A stretch of 64,000 nucleotides of DNA from positions 1-64,000 of the forward strand of contig JALHOD010000018.1 of NCBI GenBank assembly GCA_022843165.1, written 5' to 3'. Source of the stretch: Pseudorhodoplanes sp. Its GTDB lineage: Bacteria; Pseudomonadota; Alphaproteobacteria; Rhizobiales; Xanthobacteraceae. Below the pieces are notes generated by a model, which ran no database searches, had not been told where the DNA came from, and saw only the letters and a program-made list of their open reading frames with translations. How positions within the stretch are numbered: position 1 is the first letter of the stretch; each line of letters starts with the position of its first letter. Both the position numbers and the translations under genes were made by a program. Below, piece by piece: positions 44,394-52,966 of this stretch.

Positions 44394-45641
44394 TTGAGCG
44401 CCACCCTGGATGCCACCGCCAGCGCCCGCCTGAAACAGGCCGTCGGCTGCAAGCCCGCAATTTCGCGGCAAGGCCTGTCGGCGAAAGGACTGCTTGATCG
44501 TCTGTTCGCCTTCGCCTTCCGCGGGCTTGTCTATCCGCAGATCTGGGAAGACCCCGAGATCGACATGGAGGCGCTGGCGATCACGCCGCAATGTCACGTC
44601 GTGGCGATCGCCTCCGGCGGCTGCAATATCCTCTCCTATCTCACCGCCGATCCGGCGCGGATCACCGCGCTCGATCTCAACACCGCCCATGTCGCGCTCA
44701 ACCGGCTGAAGATTACGGCGGCGCGTTCGCTGCCGTCCTGGGACGAGTTCTTCCGCTTCTTCGGTGCCGCCGATGAGGAGCGGAATGTGGATGTGTACCG
44801 TCAATTCATCCGCGCGCGGCTCGACCCGGCGACGCGCGCCTACTGGGAGTCCCGCCGCTATGGTGGCTTTGGTCCCAGGCGCATTTCGCTGTTTACGCGC
44901 AATATCTATCGCTATGGCCTGCTGGGCCGCTGCATCGGTCTTGGCCATGCCGTGGCGCGCGCCTATGGCGTGGAGCCGCGCGATTTTCTGCGCGCGCGCT
45001 CGCTGATCGAACAGCGCCGCTTTTTCGAAATGCGGCTGGCGCCATTGTTCGAGCGGCGCTTCATGCGCTGGGTGTTGTCACGCCGGATGTCGCTGTTCGG
45101 GCTGGGCATTCCGCCGGCGCAATACGCCTCGCTGGCCCTGGCCGGGGGCGGCGACATGGCCAGTGTCGTGCGTGAACGGCTGCGCCACCTGACCTGCGAT
45201 TTCAGCATCGAGCACAACTACTTCTCCTGGCAGGCTTTCGGCCGCTCCTATGGCGAGGGGCCGGTGCCGCCCTATCTGCGCTACGAGCATTTCGATCTCT
45301 TGCGCGCGCGCGTCGGACGGATCGAGGTGCTCAACCGCTCTTTCACCGAATATCTGGAAGGCCGTTCGGACCGTTCGCTCGACCGCTATGTACTGCTTGA
45401 TGCGCAGGACTGGATGACCGACGACCAGCTCAACTCGCTTTGGCGCGAGATCACTCGCACCGCGCGGCCCGGCGCACGGGTGATTTTCCGCACCGCCGAT
45501 CTGCCGAGCCTGCTGCCCGGGCGCATCGATCCGGCCGTGCTCTCGCGCTGGCGTTATGAAGCGGACAAGTCGCAGGACTTCACCTTGCGCGACCGCTCGG
45601 CGATCTATGGCGGATTCCATCTCTATGTCTTCGCGGGATAG
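44394..45641 (+). CDS. btaA: BtaA, S-adenosylmethionine:diacylglycerol 3-amino-3-carboxypropyl transferase (DUF3419)
   Basis: Enzyme of 415 residues that moves the aminocarboxypropyl part of S-adenosylmethionine to diacylglycerol, the first step of betaine-lipid (DGTS) synthesis. Landmarks are FRGLVYPQIWEDPEIDMEAL, the S-adenosylmethionine site VVAIASGGCNILSYL and LDLNTAHVALNRLK, and the later LLDAQDWMTDDQLNSLW with ARVIFRTAD. The start is TTG 44394 after GGAG. The next gene, 4 bp away, encodes the matching N-methyltransferase, which supports the call. Confidence 0.9.
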   Translation: MSATLDATASARLKQAVGCKPAISRQGLSAKGLLDRLFAFAFRGLVYPQIWEDPEIDMEALAITPQCHVVAIASGGCNILSYLTADPARITALDLNTAHVALNRLKITAARSLPSWDEFFRFFGAADEERNVDVYRQFIRARLDPATRAYWESRRYGGFGPRRISLFTRNIYRYGLLGRCIGLGHAVARAYGVEPRDFLRARSLIEQRRFFEMRLAPLFERRFMRWVLSRRMSLFGLGIPPAQYASLALAGGGDMASVVRERLRHLTCDFSIEHNYFSWQAFGRSYGEGPVPPYLRYEHFDLLRARVGRIEVLNRSFTEYLEGRSDRSLDRYVLLDAQDWMTDDQLNSLWREITRTARPGARVIFRTADLPSLLPGRIDPAVLSRWRYEADKSQDFTLRDRSAIYGGFHLYVFAG

Positions 45642-45645
45642 CGGC

Positions 45646-46302
45646 ATGACTGGAGCTTTGGCCGCGGCCGGCGCGATGGACCGAATGTACCGGCACCAGC
45701 GCCATATCTACGACGCCACCCGCAAATATTATCTGCTCGGCCGCGATCTGCTGATCGATCGCCTGCGGCCGCAGCCCGGAGATGCGGTGCTGGAAATCGG
45801 CTGCGGCACCGGCCGCAATCTGATCCGGGCGGCGCGGCAATATCCGCAGGCGCGGTTCTTTGGCATCGACATTTCCGGCGAGATGCTGGCGACCGCGCGC
45901 GGCCGGATCGCGCAGGCCGGTTTGTCGGCGCAGGTGCAGGTGGCGCAGGCCGATGCAACCTCGTTCGAGACCGAAAAGCTGTTCGGGCGCGCTCTCTTCC
46001 AGCGCGTGTTCATGTCCTACACGATTTCGATGATCCCGCGCTGGCGTGCCGTTCTGGAGCAATCGACGGCCTCGCTGTCCGACGGTGGTGAATTGCTGGT
46101 GATCGATTTTGGCGGGCAGGAGGGATTGCCGGGCTGGTTCCGGCCGGTTCTGCGAAAATGGCTGTCGTTGTTCCACGTCATGCCGCGTGCGGAACTGGAA
46201 CTGGAAATGACCGTCCTCGCCGACCGCAAGGATGCTTCGCTCACGTTCGAGCGTCCTTATCGCGGCTACGCGCAATATGCGAAACTGAAGATGCCGGGCT
46301 GA
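45646..46302 (+). CDS. btaB: BtaB, diacylglycerylhomoserine N-methyltransferase
   Basis: Class I methyltransferase of 218 residues that trimethylates diacylglycerylhomoserine to DGTS. The S-adenosylmethionine site is VLEIGCGTGRNLI, followed by GIDISGEML and SLSDGGELLVIDFGG. An N-terminal HQRHIYDATRKYYLLGRD is typical of BtaB. ATG 45646 lies 4 bp after the btaA stop, forming an operon. DGTS can replace phospholipids when phosphate is short; a pho box was not evident upstream of btaA. Confidence 0.9.
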   Translation: MTGALAAAGAMDRMYRHQRHIYDATRKYYLLGRDLLIDRLRPQPGDAVLEIGCGTGRNLIRAARQYPQARFFGIDISGEMLATARGRIAQAGLSAQVQVAQADATSFETEKLFGRALFQRVFMSYTISMIPRWRAVLEQSTASLSDGGELLVIDFGGQEGLPGWFRPVLRKWLSLFHVMPRAELELEMTVLADRKDASLTFERPYRGYAQYAKLKMPG

Positions 46303-46308
46303 GGCCGT

Positions 46309-47040
46309 TCAGAACGCAACGCTCTTGCCGTCTTCGGCGACCTCCAGCTCGACATCGTCAAGATGTCCCAGCATGTCGTCGCTCAGATGGGTGAGGATGA
46401 CGCGCTTCGCGCCGATCCTGCCGAGATGCTGCCGCAGAGTCGACAGCGACATGTGCGACTTGCGCGGTTTTTCGTACATATAGCACTCGCACACGAACAT
46501 ATCCGCGCCGCGCGCGGCGTCGATCAGCGTGTCCGTCCATGCGGTGTCGCCGGAATAGCAGATCACCTTGCCTTCGGCTTCGATGCGATAGGCAAGACAG
46601 GGGCCGGCGCGCTCGTCATGCAGCACCGGAAAGGGCGTCACGCGCAGGCCGCCGACATCGTTGGCTTGTCCGATATTAACTTCCCGCAATTCGAGCGGGA
46701 AAGGCAATGTTCGCTCGCCCGGAAAGGCCAGCGCCATGGCGCGCGCATACCAGTCCGGCAGGCCGGGCGGCCCCGCGATCAGCAGCGGCCGGGTGCGTCT
46801 CACATTCAACTGCTGGTCGAGGACGAAGAACGGAATTCCGCCGAAATGGTCGGCGTGGAAATGGGTCAGCAGGATCGTGTCGATGGCGGCCCGGTCGATA
46901 CCGAAGGCCTTCATGGCCACCAGCGAGGAGGCGCCGCAATCGATCAGGCTGTTGGTCCGGGCGCCGGTCAGATGCAGGCAGGTATTGAACCGTCCGCCCG
47001 AGCCGAATGCGTCGCCTGATCCCATGAATTGCAATTGCAT
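46309..47040 (-). CDS. MBL-fold metallo-hydrolase, RNase Z-like
   Basis: Metallo-hydrolase of 243 residues. The metal motif is LTHFHADHFGG, with further ligands in YSGDTAWTD and LTHLSDDMLGH. The N-terminus MQLQFMGSGDAFGSGGRFNTC resembles RNase Z and arylsulfatase-type members, but the tRNA-binding exosite arm is not visible, so the substrate is open. GGAGG precedes ATG 47040; the long track ORF continues antisense upstream. It converges on btaB with 6 bp between stops. Confidence 0.88.
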   Translation of the reverse strand: MQLQFMGSGDAFGSGGRFNTCLHLTGARTNSLIDCGASSLVAMKAFGIDRAAIDTILLTHFHADHFGGIPFFVLDQQLNVRRTRPLLIAGPPGLPDWYARAMALAFPGERTLPFPLELREVNIGQANDVGGLRVTPFPVLHDERAGPCLAYRIEAEGKVICYSGDTAWTDTLIDAARGADMFVCECYMYEKPRKSHMSLSTLRQHLGRIGAKRVILTHLSDDMLGHLDDVELEVAEDGKSVAF

Positions 47041-47310
47041 CGCTGTCCTCCGCCGCGACCGTGCCCGGCGCGGGTATTTTTGACGACCGGTCTTGCCCGG
47101 TTCGGGCTGGTTTACCATATGATTTCGCGGCGCCCCGCGGTTTGACGGATTCCAGGTTTCATCGTAAGGGGTGCCGCGCAACCAGGTTTTAGCTGCCTTG
47201 CTATGCTCCCGATTTTTGGGCTGCTTCAAGTCATCTCCAAAACTCGGATGTCTACATGCCGTCCTTGCGATGAGCGCAGGGGCGGAACTGCATAGCCAAG
47301 GAGGGCCACG

Positions 47311-47514
47311 ATGGCCGTTGGTAAAGTGAAGTTCTTCAACACCCAAAAGGGTTTCGGTTTCATCCAGCCGGATGACGGCTCGCGCGACGTGTTCGTTCAC
47401 ATCAGCGCGGTCGAAAAGGCCGGTCTGGGCACGCTCGAGGAAGGCGAAAAGATTTCCTACGAGCTCGTCACCGAGCGCGGCAAGCAGGCGGCCGGTAATC
47501 TCGCCCGCGCCTGA
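47311..47514 (+). CDS. cold-shock protein (CspA family)
   Basis: RNA/DNA-binding protein of 67 residues. It keeps RNP1 (KGFGFIQPD) and RNP2 (VFVHISAV), plus the family end GKQAAGNLARA. It acts as an RNA chaperone. AAGGAGG lies 7 bases before the ATG. The 270 bp upstream hold no gene and may contain a long, structured 5' leader typical of csp genes; I cannot place the promoter. A GC-rich hairpin follows the stop. Confidence 0.95.
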   Translation: MAVGKVKFFNTQKGFGFIQPDDGSRDVFVHISAVEKAGLGTLEEGEKISYELVTERGKQAAGNLARA

Positions 47515-47538
47515 GACCGCAGGAACTTCGTCGATCGA

Positions 47539-47566
47539 CGCCCGGCGCCGCAAGCGCCGGGCGTTT
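47539..47566 (+). terminator. hairpin terminator after the cold-shock gene
   Basis: CGCCCGGCGC-cgcaa-GCGCCGGGCG followed by TTT, 25 bases after the csp stop. A perfect 10-bp GC stem with pentaloop; the T-tract is short, so efficiency is uncertain. Confidence 0.7.
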
Positions 47567-47631
47567 CGATTCAACCGGCCTCGCGGACGTGCTAGGGTTG
47601 GATTCGGGCAGGGGGCCTGTACGGGACGACC

Positions 47632-47826
47632 ATGACCCACAAATACGCGATCGGCCAGAATGTCTATTTCGCGGCGGGCTTTCCCCGCACCGGCGCCGAC
47701 GGGACCTACCGGATCGTGAGCCTGCTGCCGGTCGAGAAGGACGAGCGCCTGCGCTACCGCATCAAGAGCGTTTCGGAAAATTTCGAGCGCGTGGCCGATG
47801 AACTGCAACTCAGCATCGACGACTGA
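47632..47826 (+). CDS. small conserved SH3-like protein, copy 1
   Basis: Protein of 64 residues: KYAIGQNVYFAAGFPRTGADGTYRIVSLLP, then LRYRIKSVSENFERVADELQL. A paralogue with the same plan (KYTLGQTVRYIAG ... YRIKSTDEAFERVAKESQL) is at 50983. The strand pattern with a Gly-rich turn suggests a small beta-barrel. Function unknown; the size and pattern are typical of conserved rhizobial small proteins. It follows the cold-shock gene's terminator on the same strand. Confidence 0.75.
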   Translation: MTHKYAIGQNVYFAAGFPRTGADGTYRIVSLLPVEKDERLRYRIKSVSENFERVADELQLSIDD

Positions 47827-47963
47827 GCGGGCGTCTGCCCGCCATCGAGCACCATCGGAACCAGGATAAAAGACCCGAATTTTCATTTTTCAGAGAACGC
47901 GATTGATCTTCCGATCGGGCCTGGATGCAGGACGGACGATGCGCGTTCGGCGGCCTGGCCACG

Positions 47964-49181
47964 TTACACTGGCGCCGTCATCCAGCGCCGCACCCGCACA
48001 AAGCCGACATAAAACAGCGCGGCGCCGGCGATCATCCAGCAGATGGTGGGCGCCCATTGCAGCAGGCCGGTCCAGGCCGGATCGCGCTGCAAGCCGGCGG
48101 CGATCGCCGCCATGCGTGTGAAGGTGGCAAAGGCCAGCGCCGAAAACAAGATGCCGACCATCTTGCCTTCGGTATTGGCCTTGGCGGCGTCGAAAGCGGC
48201 GCAGAACGCGCTCATCAGGATACAGCCCCAGGAGGCGCCGGCGGCCACTTGCGCCACCACCAGCAGGTTCAGTGCCGCGGCGGATTCGGCCACCACGATG
48301 GCGAGCGCCCCGATGATGCCGAACACGCCCATCACCGCGAAGCCGCCCCAGCGCTTGACCAGCAATGTGGCGGGGAACATGGCGACATTGAATCCGATCC
48401 AGAAGACCGGCATCAGCAAATCGATATCCTGGCTGAACTGCCGGAACAGCGGCGCGGTGTTGATCGCAAAATGCAGCTGGTAGCCGAGCGCCAGCACCAC
48501 CATCGCGATCGCGAACACCACGGGCGTGACTTCGGCGGGTTTGCGCTCGGGCGGCGTCGCAGAGGGTGCGGGCGGTGCCGCGTCGCGGGCGAGCGCGCGC
48601 TCGACATAGACGAGTCCCAGCGTGGCGAGGACGACCGCGATGCTCGCGATCGCAAACGGCCAGCGCGGATCGACCTCCCGCAACGTGATGGCGAGATAGG
48701 GCGCAGCCGCGCCGGCCAGTCCGTAGCCGACCATCGCCAGACTGGAGAGATAGGGAATGGCGGGCTTGGCGGCGTATTTGCCGAGCAGCATCAGCGGCGG
48801 CGCGCGCAACGCCGAGGATGTGGTCGTCCAGATCACCGTCAGGGTGAAGAACACCGCCACCGAAGCCGGGCTGGCGCCGGACACGAAGGGCAGGGCCACG
48901 AAGGCGATGCACGACAGGATCGTGACCGCGGCGACGATGCGCCCCAGCCGTCCGATGGTGCGCGAGACCTTGTCGGCGGCGACGCCGGTGGCGAAATCCG
49001 ACAGCGTGAAGATCGCCTGGTCCATCATCAGGATCAGGATCACGGCCGAAGGTGGAATGCCGACCTGCGCGGCCAGCCGCGGCAGGTAGATCGCATAGAC
49101 CGTCCAGGTCAGCGTGAACAGCAGCTGGATCAGTGCCAGATAGAGTCCGGCGGAATGCGGGATCGGCGATCGCGTGCTCAT
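47964..49181 (-). CDS. major facilitator superfamily transporter
   Basis: Membrane transporter of 405 residues with 12 hydrophobic segments. Features include LIQLLFTLTWTVYAIYLPRLAAQVG at the start, the loop-2 region DFATGVAADKVSRTIGRLGR and a central cytosolic loop rich in Pro and Lys. The true start is ATG 49181, overlapping the upstream YeeE stop by ATGA; the track's longer frame is antisense to that gene. Tight coupling to a YeeE-type sulfur transporter suggests a linked substrate, perhaps a sulfur compound, but this is inference. Confidence 0.88.
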   Translation of the reverse strand: MSTRSPIPHSAGLYLALIQLLFTLTWTVYAIYLPRLAAQVGIPPSAVILILMMDQAIFTLSDFATGVAADKVSRTIGRLGRIVAAVTILSCIAFVALPFVSGASPASVAVFFTLTVIWTTTSSALRAPPLMLLGKYAAKPAIPYLSSLAMVGYGLAGAAAPYLAITLREVDPRWPFAIASIAVVLATLGLVYVERALARDAAPPAPSATPPERKPAEVTPVVFAIAMVVLALGYQLHFAINTAPLFRQFSQDIDLLMPVFWIGFNVAMFPATLLVKRWGGFAVMGVFGIIGALAIVVAESAAALNLLVVAQVAAGASWGCILMSAFCAAFDAAKANTEGKMVGILFSALAFATFTRMAAIAAGLQRDPAWTGLLQWAPTICWMIAGAALFYVGFVRVRRWMTAPV

Positions 49182-50239
49182 CGTTTCTCCCGCTTGGCGA
49201 GGTCGACGCTGTCGTCGGCAATATACAGGTCCTGGCGGCAGGCCACCCGCATCTCGACGCCGAAGATCGCGCGCATGGTGATCAGCGCCACCGCGATCCC
49301 GGCCACCAGCGCGAGATAGGCCGGCAGCGCATGCGGCGACATGCTCGGAATGCCATACAGCACGAGCGCGTCGTTGCCGCCGGGCAGGAGCGCGGTGCCA
49401 AATCCCATCATCACGCCGCCGAGGATGTTGCGGATCCAGGACAGCCGCGGCCGCCAGTCGATGCGAAAGCTGCGGCGCTGCCAGGTCGAGGACAGCATGC
49501 CGAACAGCACCGCGCCGAGCACGATCCAGCGCCCGTGCGGCGGCCAGTCGCGGGTGCCGAGATAGCCCTCGATCACCTGCTGCAAGGTGGTGGTGTAGCC
49601 GGGCGATCCGAACAGCAAGAAGATCGTGCCGCTCGACAAGCCGATCAGCATGGCGGCGGTCGACAGCCGGTATTGCTTCGCGAATGCGAGTTGGCGCAGC
49701 GAGCGGTTCTTCGGGCGCGTGCGCCACAGGCGCAGCAATTCATAGACCGCCCAAGCCAGCAGAACCGCGCCGATGATCCAGGCATAGGGAAGAATCGCCG
49801 GCACCATACCCGGCGTGGACGCCGGACGCGCCAGCACCTGTCCGCTCAGCAGAACGACAAACGCCCCCACTCCCAGCACGAAACCGACGACGGTCAGCAG
49901 CATGCCGATCTCGCCGTCCACCATCCGCGCCATGGTGGAATAGGCGCAGGCCCCGTTCACCGCCGCGCCGATCCCGAACAGCAATCCGCCGATGATCGCC
50001 ATGCCGGTCAGTTGCCAGCCGCCGATGCTGGCGGCGGTCTGCGGCAGCAGGACGAAGACCGGAATGGTGACGGCGAACACCCACAAGGCCGACTTGCCGA
50101 TCGAGAACATCATGTGGCCGGTGCCGGAATGGGTGTATTCGGCGACCGCGCGCACGGTGCAGACGCTCGCGCGATGCGCCGCGAAACCGAGAATGCCGGC
50201 CAGCAGCACGCAAAACAGAAAAGCAATCAGCGGGAGCAT
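49178..50239 (-). CDS. YeeE/YedE family (sulfur compound) transporter
   Basis: Membrane protein of 353 residues with about nine to ten helices. Conserved Cys-containing loops are AAHRASVCTVRAVAEY, NGACAYSTMARMVDGE and the C-terminal VACRQDLY; GGVMMGFGTALLPGGNDALVL is also a YeeE hallmark. Characterised relatives take up thiosulfate through Cys relays. No TusA or rhodanese gene is adjacent. ATG 50239 is preferred to TTG 50251. It overlaps the MFS gene downstream by 4 bp. Confidence 0.87.
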   Translation of the reverse strand: MLPLIAFLFCVLLAGILGFAAHRASVCTVRAVAEYTHSGTGHMMFSIGKSALWVFAVTIPVFVLLPQTAASIGGWQLTGMAIIGGLLFGIGAAVNGACAYSTMARMVDGEIGMLLTVVGFVLGVGAFVVLLSGQVLARPASTPGMVPAILPYAWIIGAVLLAWAVYELLRLWRTRPKNRSLRQLAFAKQYRLSTAAMLIGLSSGTIFLLFGSPGYTTTLQQVIEGYLGTRDWPPHGRWIVLGAVLFGMLSSTWQRRSFRIDWRPRLSWIRNILGGVMMGFGTALLPGGNDALVLYGIPSMSPHALPAYLALVAGIAVALITMRAIFGVEMRVACRQDLYIADDSVDLAKREKR

Positions 50240-50392
50240 TGAAAATTCCAAGCGGCCTGCATGTGATCAGTGGCCCGGAACCGGGCGGGATCGTGGCGGA
50301 ACTTAGCCGCGAAGAGGGACGCCGCGAAGAGGGACCGGAACGATAACACCGGCTTTTGCGTTGGGCTTCGGTTCTTTCAGAGGAGGCCAATC

Positions 50393-50698
50393 ATGAGGAC
50401 GTCCATTGCAATGGCTGCGCTTGCCGCGGCGATGTTCACCCTTCCGTCCCTCGCCAACGCGCAGGATGCGGCCGCCGGTGCGGCGACGGGCGCAGCCGTC
50501 GGTGCCGGTGTCGGCGCCGTGGTCGGCGGCCCGGTGGGGGCCGCGATCGGCGCGGGTGTCGGCGGAACGGTCGGTGCGGGCGCCGGTGACACCAATCGTG
50601 ACCGCGTGATCATCGAACAGCGCGAACCGGCTGTGCGGGAGCGCAGCTGCGTCACCAACGCGGCCGGCACGACCATCTGCGAGGAGGTCCGGCGCTAG
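50393..50698 (+). CDS. secreted glycine-zipper protein
   Basis: Exported protein of 101 residues. A signal peptide (TLPSLANAQ) precedes a glycine-zipper helix, AAAGAATGAAVGAGVGAVVGGPVGAAIGAGVGGTVGAGAGD, and a C-terminal charged part with two Cys (SCVTNAAGTTIC). Glycine-zipper proteins often insert in or stick to the outer envelope. GGAGG precedes ATG 50393; a strong terminator follows. Function unknown. Confidence 0.8.
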   Translation: MRTSIAMAALAAAMFTLPSLANAQDAAAGAATGAAVGAGVGAVVGGPVGAAIGAGVGGTVGAGAGDTNRDRVIIEQREPAVRERSCVTNAAGTTICEEVRR

Positions 50699-50727
50699 GC
50701 CGCGCTGGACTGACAGCCGGTATGCCG

Positions 50728-50759
50728 CGTCCCCGGCCTCGGCCGGGGACGTTCTTTCT
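50728..50759 (+). terminator. intrinsic terminator after the glycine-zipper gene
   Basis: CGTCCCCGGCC-tc-GGCCGGGGACG with TTCTTTCTT following, 29 bases after the stop. The 11-bp stem with the pyrimidine/T run supports factor-independent termination. The remaining 220 bp to the next gene contain a TATAAT (50892-50897) and a CCGGGG/CCCCGG hairpin, possibly its promoter and leader. Confidence 0.8.
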
Positions 50760-50982
50760 TACCCCGGACGTTCATGTGAAATCTGAGCGGGCCGCCGCAA
50801 AACCCTGATTATTTCTGTTAACGCTCTGATTTTTAAGGAAAAAGGCAGACCGAATGGCGCGGATTTTTCCCCCGGCCGCCATGTCAGGTGCTATAATAAT
50901 TAAACGCAAAGAACCAAAATCCGGGGCCTCAAACCCCGGGCGCAGTTTGGGCGGGCTGCGTGCGTGACTGGTGGAGAGTAGC

Positions 50983-51180
50983 GTGCTGAAATCACATAAA
51001 TATACGCTCGGCCAGACCGTGCGTTACATCGCGGGTCCGCTCAACCGCGGGACCACGGGAACGTTCAAGATCGTCAAGTTGATGCCCCCGGAAGGCGATG
51101 AGCATCAATACCGGATCAAGAGCACCGACGAGGCATTCGAGCGCGTGGCGAAGGAAAGCCAGCTCGACCGTTATCGCTGA
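50983..51180 (+). CDS. small conserved SH3-like protein, copy 2
   Basis: Protein of 65 residues, paralogue of the gene at 47632: HKYTLGQTVRYIAGPLNRGTTGTFKIVKLMP, then YRIKSTDEAFERVAKESQL. GGAGAG precedes GTG 50983, so this start is preferred to GTG 50971. A TATAAT about 85 bases upstream may be its -10. No domain name recognised. Shared ends and turn positions argue for the same fold and duplication. Confidence 0.75.
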   Translation: MLKSHKYTLGQTVRYIAGPLNRGTTGTFKIVKLMPPEGDEHQYRIKSTDEAFERVAKESQLDRYR

Positions 51181-51197
51181 ATCCGCAACGGATCCGC

Positions 51198-51416
51198 TCA
51201 GCTGCGGTCAACCCGCGCCTTCAGATCGGCCCAGCCCGCTTGCGCCTTGATCTTGAAACTGTTCCAGTTGGTTTCCACCACATCCCAGTTCACCATCGTG
51301 CGGTTGGTGCTGGCATTGGTGCCGGTTGCGACCGAGGATGTCTGCATCGAGTCATAATAATAAGTGAAAGCCACCGTAAGGATGGCGCCGAAAATCATTC
51401 CGAGCAGCAAACGCAT
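51198..51416 (-). CDS. small membrane-anchored protein
   Basis: Protein of 72 residues. The first 20 residues, LLLGMIFGAILTVAFTYYYD, form an uncleaved signal anchor or signal peptide; the rest is polar with Trp residues (NWDVVETNWNSFKIKAQAGWADLKARVD). GGGGAGAACG precedes the ATG at 51416. The pattern recurs in Bradyrhizobium-type genomes. Function unknown. It converges on the small paralogue gene and is divergent from the GYD gene. Confidence 0.7.
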   Translation of the reverse strand: MRLLLGMIFGAILTVAFTYYYDSMQTSSVATGTNASTNRTMVNWDVVETNWNSFKIKAQAGWADLKARVDRS

Positions 51417-51505
51417 GTTCCGTTCTCCCCGTTCAAGCTGACAGTTTGAACGTTTGTCATACCGAATAGTTCCCGCGGAACAGTTCCGCGTGTGAGGAGG
51501 CCGCG

Positions 51506-51841
51506 ATGCCGATTTTCGTCACCCAGGGGCGTTACACGCGCGAGGCCATCAAGGGCATGGCGATCAAGCCCGAAGACCGCGCGGAAGCGGTGTCGCGACT
51601 GCTGGCGAAAGCGGGCGGGCGTCTCATCGGCCATTATCTGACCTTCGGAGAATACGATTTTCTGGTGATCTGCGAGGTGCCCAGCGAAACACAGATGGCG
51701 GCTGTGCTTCTCGCCGCAGGCGGCAGCGGCGGCGTGACCGACCTGCGTACCACTCTCGCCATGACGTCGATCGAAGCCAAAGGCGCTTTTGCGGCGGCGA
51801 GCGATCTCGCGCCCGCCTTCCGCTCGCCGGGTGGGACCTGA
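51506..51841 (+). CDS. GYD-domain protein
   Basis: Protein of 111 residues with a ferredoxin-like GYD fold: FVTQGRYTREAIKGM, then RLIGHYLTFGEYDFLVICEVPSETQMAAVLLAAG. The motif here reads GEYD in place of GYD, as in many members. Function of the family is unknown. GAGGAGG precedes the ATG at good distance. Single gene, no obvious operon partner. Confidence 0.88.
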   Translation: MPIFVTQGRYTREAIKGMAIKPEDRAEAVSRLLAKAGGRLIGHYLTFGEYDFLVICEVPSETQMAAVLLAAGGSGGVTDLRTTLAMTSIEAKGAFAAASDLAPAFRSPGGT

Positions 51842-51912
51842 TCGGTAGAATTTCGCCTTGATCCCGCCGGTTTTACAGGCAGGATCGTTTCGCGGAAGGG
51901 GCCTGTGCGACG

Positions 51913-52884
51913 ATGCCGGACATTGATCCTGCAACCTGGATGCTGACGATGCCGTGGTGGGCGGCGGCGGTTGCTGCCGGCTGCGCACTGATTCTCTGTG
52001 TCTTCGCGTTCATGCGCAACGGCGTCGGACGAACGCTGGCGGCAATCGCCGTGTTCGGCGTTTTGTCCCTTGGGATGGGAATTGTCTGGCAATTCCACGA
52101 GCGGCTGGCGGCGCGCGACCGCGCCGACGACCGGCGCGCGCTCGATGTGCGGATCTCCGACCTTGCGCTGCGCGCGATGGCGCCCGGCTCGTCTCTGGCC
52201 TGTCTTGCTGCGAGCGCCGGCGATGTAATCGAGACGGCTTGCGAGAAGAGTTTGTTTGCAAGTCCCGAGGCGGTGGCGGCGGCGGTCGCTTATGCCGAGG
52301 CACGCGTGACGCTGCTTGCGGACGCCAGCGATTTCGCCGCGCGCGGCAATGATTACGAGCAGGCGCTCTCAATGCTGCGCCGGCCGGTCGAAACCGACCG
52401 TTTCGGATTTTTCGCGCATGTCCTGTCGGCGCGCCCCGGCTGCGCCGCCGATAACTGTGACGCAGCGGAATTGCTGCTCCAGGATTCGTCCAGGATTCTC
52501 GCCAATCTGAAGAATGGCACGTTCCAGAGTCATGTCGGACGCCATGTGCTTGCGTGGGAGCGGCCCGCCGGCCCCGCCTTGGCCGGCATCGCAACGAGCC
52601 CGGTGACACCGGGCCCTACCGCCGCCCACACCGTGGCATCGTCGGCCGATTTCCCGACGGCCTCCTCGATTCCGCCGGTCAGCATCATGAACAATGAGCC
52701 GGGCATGCCTGGCCAGAACGGCATGGACAACGATGCCAGGCCGGAGCCGAAGCCGGCTGCACCGGCCCGCAGGACCAGCGCCAAAGGCCCCCCGCGCGCG
52801 GCCGCCGCGCCCGGTGCCCCGATCCCGATCGCGCCGCCGCGGCCGGCGGCGGCCAATTCAGCGCCGCCCGCGTCCGCGCAATAG
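51913..52884 (+). CDS. hypothetical membrane-anchored protein with disordered Pro/Ala-rich tail
   Basis: Protein of 323 residues, family not recognised. Two N-terminal membrane segments (WWAAAVAAGCALILCVFAFM; LAAIAVFGVLSLGMGIVW) are followed by an alpha-helical region with four Cys (LACLAASAGDVIETACEKS; RPGCAADNCDAAELLL), probably periplasmic with disulfides, and a tail of more than 100 residues rich in Ala and Pro. The ribosome-binding match is weak. It precedes mccA by 82 bp on the same strand, so they may be co-transcribed by read-through only. Confidence 0.7.
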   Translation: MPDIDPATWMLTMPWWAAAVAAGCALILCVFAFMRNGVGRTLAAIAVFGVLSLGMGIVWQFHERLAARDRADDRRALDVRISDLALRAMAPGSSLACLAASAGDVIETACEKSLFASPEAVAAAVAYAEARVTLLADASDFAARGNDYEQALSMLRRPVETDRFGFFAHVLSARPGCAADNCDAAELLLQDSSRILANLKNGTFQSHVGRHVLAWERPAGPALAGIATSPVTPGPTAAHTVASSADFPTASSIPPVSIMNNEPGMPGQNGMDNDARPEPKPAAPARRTSAKGPPRAAAAPGAPIPIAPPRPAAANSAPPASAQ

Positions 52885-52966
52885 CGACAAATCGACGAGG
52901 ATAGCCGGCTCGAAGCCATGGCATGTGCCGGCGCGGCGGCTACAATCGCATGGGTAAAGCGGGTCC

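Noticed and set aside
46309-47886. 525-residue MBL-fold ORF
   Set aside because: Extension beyond 47040 is antisense to the cold-shock and small-protein genes; the start after GGAGG gives a normal length.
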